Assembly: GCA_032622095.1 (NCBI GenBank)
Contig: CP136067.1
Coordinates: 124,159,030 to 124,223,029, forward strand
Source of the DNA: Siphonodentalium dalli
Lineage: Eukaryota; Mollusca; Scaphopoda; Gadilida; Siphonodentaliidae
Length of the DNA: 64,000 bases
Direction: 5' to 3'
Below, one piece after another: positions 55,352-64,000 of this stretch. Both the position numbers and the translations under genes were made by a program. Every line of letters begins with the position of its first letter. The first letter of the stretch is position 1. Under the pieces are notes generated by a model. The model had not been told where the DNA came from, did not search any database, and was given only the letters and a program-made list of their open reading frames with translations.

Positions 55352-56875
55352 TTAGTCAAGTTTTTCAAAAACTCGATTTATGGTTTGATGAGGGACGGAT
55401 GGGCGGCGGGCGGACCTAAAGAATGCCTTATAACTTTTGACATTTGTGAACGGATTCGAATAAAATTTTGGTATGTGAGTTGCTCCCAATGACTATTTAC
55501 TGCATGTAGACAATAGGTCACGTCCGAACTTTTTGACAAGAGTTATCCATCTTCTTTTTTTTTAGTTTTTCACCGTTAGCGTGATAACTCACGCAAATAT
55601 TAACCAATTTCAACAATGTTTGGTATATGAGACTTTTGCAACAATATCTCGGACGAGTTCGATAACCAGGTTTGTCCGAATTTTCTTTCCGGAGTTATGG
55701 GTCTTAGTTTGTCTATTTTTAGCAATTTTACCACCGTTAGCGCGATAACTCGATGAAATATCGACTGATTTCAACAATATTTGTTAAATGAGTCTCCTGC
55801 AACAATATCTTGGACAAGTTCGAAAACCAGGTTTGGCCGAATTTTTTTCGCAGAGTTATGGGTCTTAGTTTGTCTATTTTTAGCAATGTTATCGCCGTTA
55901 GCGCGATAACTCAATGAAATATTAACCGATTTCAACAATATTTGGTATATGAGTCTATTGCAACAATATCTCGGACGAGTTCGAAAACCAGGTTTGTCCG
56001 AATGTTCTTTTCGGAGTTATGGGTCTTAGTTTGTCTATTTTTAGCAATGTTATCACTGTTAGCGCGATAACTCGATGAAATATTAACTGATTTCAACAAT
56101 ATTTGGTATATGAGTCTCCTGCAACAATATCTTGGACAAGTTCGATAACCAGGTTTGTCCAAATTTGTTCGCAGAGTTATGGGTCTTAGTTTGTCTATTT
56201 TTAGCAATTTTATTACCGTTAGCATGATAACTCAATGAAATATTAACTGCTTTCAACAATATTTGGTATATGAGTCTCCTGCAACAATATCTCGGACGAG
56301 TTCGAAAACCAGGTTTGTCCAAATTTTTTTCGCGGAGTTATGGGTCTTAGTTTGTCTATTTTTTGGCAATTTTATCACCGTTAGCGCGATAACTCAATGA
56401 AATATTAACCGATTTCAACAATATTTGGAACTAGTCTATGCAACAATATCTCGGACGAGTTCGAAAACCAGGTTTGTCCGAATTTTCTTTCCAGAGTTAT
56501 GGGTCTTAGTTTGTCTATTTTTAGCAATTTTATCACCGTTAGCGCGATAACTCGATGAAATATTAACTGATTTCAACAATATTTGGTATATGAGTCTCCT
56601 GCAACAATATCTCGGACGAGTTCGAAAACCAGGTTTGTCCAAATTTTTTTCGCGGAGTTATGGGTCTTAGTTTATCTATTTTTAGCAATTTTATCACCGT
56701 TAGTGCGATAACTCAATGAAATATTAACAGATTCAATTGATATTTGGTATATAAGTCTATTGCAATAATATACCACTGTCCAACTGTTTTTCCCGGAGTT
56801 GTGCACCTTATTGGCAGAAGTTTTGTTGGACTGCCAAAAAACTTGACAAAAGCATCTTAGATACGTACCCCTTGT
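55352..56875 (+). mobile_element. Pearl-like element with seven 161-bp core units
   Basis: The left terminal hairpin (TCAAGTTTTTCAAAAACTCGA) and TTATGGTTTGATGAGGGACGG lead into core units. The units are marked by GGAC(G/A)AGTTCG at about 55651, 55812, 55973, 56134, 56294, 56453 and 56614. The right block CTGCCAAAAAACTTGAC ... ACCCCTTGT closes it. Each unit carries GGAGTTATGGGTCTTAGTTT. Confidence 0.75.
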
Positions 56876-57350
56876 TTTATCTCGTCGCGTTTGTTGCTAT
56901 CGATGTACGAAATCTGCATTAATTGTGAACACACTAATTTCTTAGTTAAGTCTGTGTGTAAAGCTTTTGCTCAAGCAATTTAACAACTTCGTATTTGACT
57001 CCAAGTGACAAATCGTTACATTTATGTTTAGACATTTTGGATGGTTATAATGAGAGAAAATATGCCTTGAGTTTTATATGATATGAATCAGACAGCGTGG
57101 GACTGTGTCACCGGGTTTAAGTAAACATACTCATCTGTTTCCTATTCATACAAGTTAGGTTCTTATTTTAAGCGTGATTGCGGTGACACAAAAGCGTTTC
57201 GGACACGGAATTCGAAGCCCTGTCAAAGTACATTAAAGTCCCATTGTAAATGGATTAAAAAGTGCACATATGCCAGATTGTAAGTGATAAAAACCAATTA
57301 GCTGACAGGCCTATCAGTATCTTAAGCGCCCATGTGGTCATTCACAGCTT
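56876..57350. other. No recognised feature
   Basis: Unassigned sequence between two pearl-like elements. Confidence 0.4.
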
Positions 57351-57354
57351 GTTG

Positions 57355-57830
57355 TCCCCCGAAAAATTAATGTTTGCGGGACTATAGAAACGGGCTCCGT
57401 TTGTCCGTCCGTTCGTCCATCACACTTTTGAGTACCTTCATGGTGTAATCATCTCCGCCTACAGTTTTCATCCTAGAGATTTGAAACTTCAGAATATTGT
57501 TGCCCATCTATTGAAGATGTGCAACATGTATATAGATGACGGAAAAATTATTTTTTGACAAAGTTATTAACCCCTTTTCGACTTATTTTCTGTATGAGGG
57601 TACCTTCATGGTGTAATCAACTCCTCCTACAGCTTTGATCGTAGATATTTTACATTTCAGAGTGTTGTTACCCATATATTGGTGATGTGCAACATGTATA
57701 TAGATGACGGAAAATTTATATTTTACCAAGTTATTGACCTTTTTCGACTTTTTTTTTAATTTCTTTAACAAAGCGGCATCGACTTGCCACGTTTTCGGGG
57801 AACACTGTGGTCTGCTGACCTTTTATTGTT
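57355..57830 (+). mobile_element. Pearl-like element of another subfamily, two 168-bp units
   Basis: TGTCCCCCGAAAAATTAATG start with a GCGGGAC partner, a GTCCGTCCGTTCGTCC tract, and core marks TACCTTCATGGTGTAATC at 57433 and 57601. Each unit ends in CCC/CC-TTTTCGACTT, the motif shared with the other subfamilies. The right boundary is uncertain. Confidence 0.55.
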
Positions 57831-58466
57831 AATCGAGTTTTAAACTCAACTTATGGTTTGATGAGGGACGGTTAGCCCGCCACTGGCGTGATTGGTCAGA
57901 AACATGACCTTTTTTTTAAATTATTTTTATTCAATGAGTTAATTCTGCCTTTTTAATTTTTTAATTTAATTTTTTGTTTTTCAATGAGTTAATTCTGCCT
58001 TTTTAATCAAGAGAAATGATGGTACCCGTCCCTAAAAGAGGTATGATTTACGGTACATCGGGCGGAAAAACTGACCCGATGAAAATCTCCCCCTTCCTAG
58101 GAACGACAGACATAAGAATCACACAACACGCATTTTTTGTTTTTCAAGGAGTTAATTCTGCCTTTTTAATCAAGAGAAATGATGGTACCCGTCCCTAAAA
58201 GAGGTATGATTTACGGTACATCGGGCGGAAAAACTGACCCGATGAAAATCTCCCCCTTCCTAGGAACGACAGACATAAGAATCACACAACACGGATTTTT
58301 TGTTTTTCAAGGAGTTAATTCTGCCTTTTTAATCAAGAGAAATTATGGTACCCGTCCCTAAAAGAGGTATGATTCGATGAAAATCTCCCCCGTTCCTAGG
58401 AACGACAGACATAAGAATCACACGACACGCATTTGTTGTTTTCCCAATGAGTTAATTCTGCCTTTT
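57831..58466 (+). repeat. Pearl-like left end followed by 163-bp tandem units
   Basis: ATCGAGTTTTAAACTCAACT and TATGGTTTGATGAGGGACGG (about 57833-57882) match the left end of the 55.35-kb element. From 57988, units marked GTTAATTCTGCCTTTTT repeat at 57988, 58151, 58314 and 58451 (163, 163 and 137 bp). Units contain GATGGTACCCGTCCC and CCTTCCTAGGAACGACAG. The last unit is cut by the element at 58467. Confidence 0.75.
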
Positions 58467-59363
58467 TATACGCCCTTTTTGAAAAAAGGTCGTATTATGT
58501 TATCAGTCTGTCCGTCCGTCCGTCTGTCTGTCCGTCTGTCTGTCCGTCCGTCCGTTAACATTTTTGGTTTCCGATCGATAACTCCAGTTTGGATTATTTG
58601 ATCTGAACCAAAGTTGGTATGTGTATTTCCCAGCTAAAGATACAGGCCAAGTTCGAATATAGGTTCCGTCCAAATATTTTTACATGAGTTACGGCCCTTT
58701 TTCGACTTAGAATTTGACCGTCATTTAACATTTTTGGTTTCCGACCGATAACTCCAGTTTGGATTATTTGATCTGAACCAAAGTTGGTATGTGTATTTCC
58801 CAGCTAAAGATACAGGCCAAGTTCGAATATGGGTTCCGTCCAATTATTTTTAGATGAGTTACGGCCCTTTTTCGACTTAGAATTTGACCGTCTGTTAACA
58901 TTTTTGGTTTCCGACCGACAACTCCAGTTTGGATTATTTGATCTGAACCAAAGTTGGTATGTATATTTCTCAGCTAAAGATACAGGCCAAGTTCGAATAT
59001 GGGTTCCGTCCAGTTATTTTTACATGAGTTACGGCCCTTTTTCAACTTAGAATTTGACCAATTTCATAACATTTTGGTTTCCGACCGATAACTCCAGTTT
59101 TGATTATTTGAGCTGAACCAAAGCTGGTATGTGTATTTCCCAGCTAAAACTACAGACCAAGTTTGAATATAGGTTCTGTCTAATTATTTTTACATGAGTT
59201 ATGGCCATTTTTTCGACTTAGAATTTGACCACATTTTGGCATTGAAATTAGGGGTATATCAGATTTTCTTCAAATGTAAGCTCAAAGTATTATCTTATTT
59301 TGCGATAGTACAATTCGAAATGGCTAAAGGGCGTATTTTGCCACGCCCTAGCGATGCTCTTGT
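58467..59363 (+). mobile_element. Pearl/Helentron-like element with four 170-bp units, inserted at T^T
   Basis: It begins TATACGCCC with a GGTCGTATTATG partner, then a GTCC/GTCT microsatellite (about 58505-58555). Core marks TTTTTGGTTTCCGA occur at 58561, 58731, 58901 and 59071 (period exactly 170 bp). The right end is ACGCCCTAGCGATGCTCTTG followed by a final T. The flanks (CCTTTT at the left, TAATCAAG at the right) match the uninterrupted CCTTTTTAATCAAG in the neighbouring 163-bp units, so insertion was between two T residues without duplication. Confidence 0.85.
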
Positions 59364-59425
59364 TAATCAAGATAAATGCATTTCGCTGTTCTGGTGCGTT
59401 TTGCATCCGTAGTTTTGTACGCATA

Positions 59426-61970
59426 CAGCTATGCTCTCAGTAAGCGACCTGTTTAACGAGGTTATGGGCCGGTACTTACCGCGGTGATACCACCAAACTA
59501 CTGCGGTTATCATTCTGTAGCGCGGCGGAGGGCGGTTGACCCGCGGTACTGGTACGGTATTTTTTACTGTTGGTTACCGCAGGTCACCGCGTTATTGGTG
59601 TTCGTTACCGCCACACACCGCGTTATTTTTTCGTAACCGCGTTCAAATTACTGCTAACGGCCCTCCACCGCGAGAACACGACTGAAACAAGGCGTCACAC
59701 GGTAGTTAAATGATTATGAATAACTTTTGTATTGAATGAATACCTGTAAGCTGCACGTAATTATGTATACGTAATGAATATAAATGAATAATTTCATATG
59801 AACATGTCGGGTTTACATATTACAAATGTACACGTACATCACGTTTAATCACGTCGGCGGTTGCTGAACTCAGCTATAGTTGCTTACGGCGACTGGATTA
59901 CGCAAAACACCGTGGAGTAATAGTTTTGTTGTTAGCATCTATCTTACATATCGTCAAATGATTTACGCACCCGATTCCTATATCGGTTTCCACTCATGCG
60001 GAATTTTTTGTTTTGTTTGTGTTTCCGAAATCTAAATTTCTTATAAAATGGGAAAAGTAAATCCTCCATTTATCTGAATTTGGTCGAAACCAGCGGGGAC
60101 GGTGCATTAGTAACACTGAGTCCGATTTTAGTCTTAGAGGCCAGGGCGGTGATCATTGCAGAAATATTCATATTCGTTCAAATCTATAGTTTTGTTCATA
60201 TGCCAAACATAATCGGCGCATAAATAGTATATTGTCGCCAAGACGTATGATTGTACGCATGCGTGAAATAGTAAAGCAATTTACAAACATTTGCGCCTGA
60301 AGATTTCTTGTCGGTGGGAATAAAATGTATAACTAAGAAAGCGTGGCACATGTCATGCAGCAAAGTAAAGTTGTTATCATCACCAATGTGCGCGAAAAAA
60401 GACACACGCAAAACACCAAACATTGAAAGACACAACGTTGTCAAATCAGTCTTTGATTTTGTTACGTGAACATTCATTGAGCTCACGAGTGCATGTCGGG
60501 CGGCATCGTTTGATGTGAAATTGCAACTTTTGGCGAGGGCGTGCACTTGTAGTTCTCGGTGGGTCGCAGTATAAATTATATCACATACCGGTATTCCTAT
60601 CTAATCGTTATTCGGAAGAAAACATGCATGGTGTTGGAAAGTTGACCTCTAAATATGTTTGTTTGGTTATATACAGAGGTTAACATTGTAACATAATTAT
60701 TTCAAGTGATCGAATTCCGATTATTCGGTGTGTTTTAGTCCTTGTTAGTTTATTCCCGATACGGTAGCAATAAAGAGCGTTTGTCTCACTTTTGTGCGAC
60801 AAATATTTATAAATAGCTATTACATGCACAACATTTTAAAGATCGAATGAGACTTGTCTGTTTAAAGCCACGTGGCGGTTCGCACATAATATTATTCGCA
60901 ATACCAAAATAGATCGATAAATATCTGAACTACCTTCTGCGAGCATTATGTAAGCCAAACGGACGCATTGAAGTAATGGAAATACAAGTGTCCAAAACAC
61001 AAAACAGTCATTCGCGCGTCACGTGTGTTGTTTTACTAATAGCACCATCAACAAAACACAAATATTTATTTCACTCATTGAGGCCAGTTATAAAAAGACA
61101 TGATGACATCTTAATTTAAGTGCCCTGTGCCCTATATTAACAAAGTCTGCCATCTGCAGTATGACGTAATCAGTGACACGTGCTTTTGCGCAGAATGTGT
61201 TTTTTTCCTGGATATACAGGAGTTCCACTTTGTGTCTTTTATTGCTAAGACAATAATTCCCGTTATATGAACAAATGGTGTTTGTGATTTGCAGTTAATG
61301 AATGTCAATAAAGTTAATAACGATATTTATTCTGGACACTATTTAAATAGTGTCGTTATCATTCAATTTAGGGATCACGTACATCTGAACATTGATATAA
61401 ACTGTAGATACGGGATTTATCGAGCTGTCTAAAATGGCCGAAATCATTTGTTCCCTTCCCGATAACCAACACTGATTACAAATAGTGTCATTTATGTTAT
61501 TGTAATATTTTAATATTCACATTAATTGAAAAATGACTTTCTCAAAGTAAGTTATACTTACCTTTACTTAATCTGGAAGCCCGTTATAATGGGCATATTT
61601 CCCGATACTCGGCTTTCATCTATTTCAATATTTTAAAAATATACTTCACGGTACACAATCATGGACGGAGATCGTGAGAACGGCCGTCCTATTTTGGAAG
61701 ATTGACTGTCAGCCATCGAATCCCGTCATTAACCTCGTTAAAAAAATGCTACCGCATAGCGGTAATGTCACCACGTTTGTGCGGTGCATTACCGTGTGCC
61801 ACCGCGCTACCAACATTCGTTACCGCTGGTAGAGCGGTGGTACCGTGAATGTCGCGGTGGTACCGCACGTGGTAGTGCAACCTCGAATCGGTGGTATGTC
61901 GCGGTATTGCACTGCGGTATTAACGCATGTACACCTCGTTAAAACAGGTCGCTTAATTTGAGCAGTGCTG
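59426..61970. mobile_element. pogo/Tigger-like non-autonomous element, 2.5 kb, with ACCGC-rich subterminal arrays
   Basis: TA flanks at 59424-59425 and 61971-61972. The ends are CAGCTATGCTCTCAGTAAGC and, read inward from the right, CAGCACTGCTCAAATTAAGC. Both continue GACCTGTTT(T)AACGAGG. About 230 bp at each end is dense in TACCGC/GCGGTA words in both orientations. The 1.9-kb middle has only short frames and no transposase. The ends are related to the 213-bp MITEs at 54990 and 62814. Confidence 0.8.
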
Positions 61971-61972
61971 TA

Positions 61973-62811
61973 GGTGACCGTTAAATTATCCTTCTACAAT
62001 TCATTCTAATGTCATTTTGTTGGTTATCTCTCAGCGAGAACGGAACTAACTTAAAGTTCTTGTGTTGTTTGAAATGAAAAAAACTGTTGAGTAAGTTTTT
62101 AGGCAAATTTGTCAAGTGATCAATTATCAATCATCATTAGCCCTAACATGGTTTTATCGTTCTGAAACGATGTGTTAAACTCTTCGCTGCTAAATGACGT
62201 TATGACGTCGTGTGCTGGGCTGTTGACGTTATTGCCATTTTCCAATGGGAAACTATAACGGGAATACCACAAGAACCATAAAAATGACTCGTTTGAAAGA
62301 CTATTATCGTTCACAATCGTGGAACATCATACACTGTTAGAAACTTGGAGATACAGTTATTTCGATTCACCAATCTCTGAGTTCCAGTTATGTATAATGG
62401 CCTACTGCTAGTGTGCTGAAGTAGGTCCGTAGTACCTACGGACCATATAGCACACGGCGTGCACTTTTACGTCTGTAATAGTTACGGACGTCATAGCAGC
62501 GAAGATGTTAAGTGGATTGATGATGAATTCCAAGAATGAAAATTACATTTCGTTCAAACATTGTAATATTATTAGGGTACAGTGCATTAGTGCTGCATAG
62601 TTATACATCATAAACAAAAGTAATATATGAGGATTCGATAATACAAGTTGATGGTAATAGGTTTCTGTTCTGACTCATGGGTCTTCAATCACATCTTTAA
62701 CTTTCGGATATCTTCGGCTCTTACTATATCTTCGCTTGAATAGCTTGATATCCATGATATTGTGGTGATTTTCACCACTAATGCTTGCCGGCCATCGCAG
62801 ATCTACTTACA
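61973..62811. other. Unassigned; one short hairpin at 62411-62455
   Basis: GTGTGCT...GGTCCGTAG-TAC-CTACGGACC...AGCACAC forms a hairpin at about 62411-62455. Nothing else is recognised. Confidence 0.5.
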
Positions 62812-62813
62812 TA

Positions 62814-63026
62814 CAGTAATGCTCTAAGTAATCGACTTCTTAACCACAGCAGAATTATGGGTAACTTTTCAGACTTTAGTCGGAAATATGGCTTGTTGCC
62901 ATTCATAGGAAAGCTTTCCCCGAGAGCTTTCCGATGAATGGCAACAAGCCATATTTCCGACTAAATCCTGAAAAGTTACCCATAATTCTGCTGTGGCTAA
63001 GAAGTCGAATACTTAGAGCATTACTG
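62814..63026. mobile_element. pogo/Tigger-like palindromic MITE, copy 2 (213 bp)
   Basis: TA flanks at 62812-62813 and 63027-63028. The perfect 17-bp inverted ends CAGTAATGCTCTAAGTA are followed by (A)TCGACTTCTTA. It is near-palindromic throughout. The sequence is close to copy 1 except for scattered changes. Confidence 0.9.
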
Positions 63027-63028
63027 TA

Positions 63029-64000
63029 ATTGTTTCATGTAGTGTCTTTAGCTGGCCGGCAAGCTGTTATTCTTCTATTCGTGTTTTCCTCTCCTCTCAT
63101 TCATTCAATGTGTCTCTTGTCATTGTCTCTTTCAAGTGGTGGGAAAACTGACTTGGGACCTTGACCTTGGGTTGACGCCAGTGTCCAAAAGATACCACAA
63201 ATTCCCCAGGTTTTTCAATCAAGCCCCCCCCCCCCCTTTTATAGAATAGGGTTTTTATGGGCCAGCTTCCCCTGTGTGAGAATAGGCCTACCGCTCCACT
63301 GCGAGGGGTAAAAATCCCCAATTGTGGCACCCTGTTTGCCGTGGGGTGCATCCCATGAGGTGTGGTGTAGGAGTCCTGGAGGTACTAGAGCGGTTATATC
63401 ACGTGAGGCATCGACCTGCGTGTACGACTTAGCTCATGGTCCTCTTCGGTCCTACATCTCTTCAAGACGGGTTGTTGAGTTGACCCGGCTTTAATCAATC
63501 GGCTAATCACGCCTCTCCACAGTGTTTCAGATTCAATTTTTGTTATATTTGTTGCTCATCTGATGTTTGAAGTATTGTCGCCTGTGTTTTAATGTTCATG
63601 TATGATGTTTCTGTTCTCTCTTGTCTGTTGTGTTCGTCCTGATGATTGTTGAGTGTTGAATCCTGTATTGTTCACGTCTGTCTCACTGTGGGGAGGTACC
63701 GGGAGGCTGCTATATGCAGTGGCTAAACAGGTCACCGCTTCAGCTATGTACCAGTCTTCGGCATGACCAGAATTTGAAGGGTAGTCCATGGCGGCTGCTG
63801 GGCTAGTTGTCGAAATTTTGCTTTTCAAAAAAACGTCTTGCTCATAAAAATGATGACTCACCAAGTTCCAATGATGCTGTTGCACAAACACCAGTATTGG
63901 TTACTCCTCACAAGACATTAAATAGTAACAGAGCTGTGTTGCGGACCCGCGCAATAGCTGATTCTTCGGAATCAGAGATATTGGCACCACAGAGATATTG
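63029..64000. other. Unassigned right edge; possibly part of a retroposon leader
   Basis: GC-rich, punctuated text-like blocks (a C14 tract at about 63224-63237; GAGGGGTAAAAATCCCCAATTG; GTGGGGTGCATCCCATGAGG) resemble the 5' untranslated region of multi-copy non-LTR elements, but no RT-like frame follows before the edge. A 100-codon minus frame (63589-63891) is unremarkable. Confidence 0.3.

Overview
The window looks like gene-poor, repeat-dense DNA from a marine invertebrate, most likely a mollusc. It is AT-rich, has intron-style splice sites and no prokaryotic gene organisation. It carries several elements with the layout of molluscan pearl/Helentron elements: a terminal hairpin, a GTCC-type microsatellite, a core of about 160-170 bp tandem units, and insertion at T^T. 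Nearly all recognisable coding sequence lies on the minus strand. Most of it belongs to transposable elements or broken genes.

Region 1 (1-8.2 kb, minus) is a Ty3/Gypsy-like element. Its gag is basic, with a helix-hairpin-helix-like N-terminus and a CCHC knuckle. Pol follows by a probable -1 frameshift and ends in a PHD finger. A third large ORF (at least 597 codons) runs off the left edge. The element is dead: it has an in-frame stop in gag, another in pol, a 1-nt frameshift near the integrase C-terminus, and Lys in place of the catalytic integrase Glu. Region 2 (9.3-13.5 kb) holds a 1.1-kb hAT-type MITE with a perfect 8-bp duplication, a degenerate short-motif array and a retroposon tail.

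Region 3 (13.6-21.3 kb, minus) is a decayed, once-spliced gene for a tyrosine-recombinase-like protein with an N-terminal zinc finger. Two GGCC-ended (PIF/Harbinger-like) elements and one pearl-like element split its exons. Two more pearl-like copies are nested in the GGCC elements. Isolated exons of related genes lie near 23.3, 36.5 and 37.2 kb, and a 1.6-kb minisatellite at 34.8-36.4 kb has grown inside one of them.

Region 4 (23-38 kb) is mostly small transposons and palindromes. Region 5 (38.7-42.3 kb) is a 3.3-kb hAT element with a broken BED-finger transposase, followed by a palindromic MITE with an 8-bp duplication. Region 6 (42.5-50.2 kb) is a broken CR1/Rex1-like LINE split by a 3.3-kb terminal-inverted-repeat element. 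Region 7 (50.8-64 kb) contains a C2H2 zinc-finger exon interrupted by a piggyBac-like MITE, a cluster of pearl-like elements, a 2.5-kb pogo/Tigger-like element with two 213-bp MITE relatives, and unassigned sequence at the right edge.

The genes do not form a pathway. The window is a layered record of transposition. Its most useful features are several exactly readable insertion events, supported by reading-frame continuity, target duplications or an empty-site comparison, and the unusual domain set of the Gypsy-like element.
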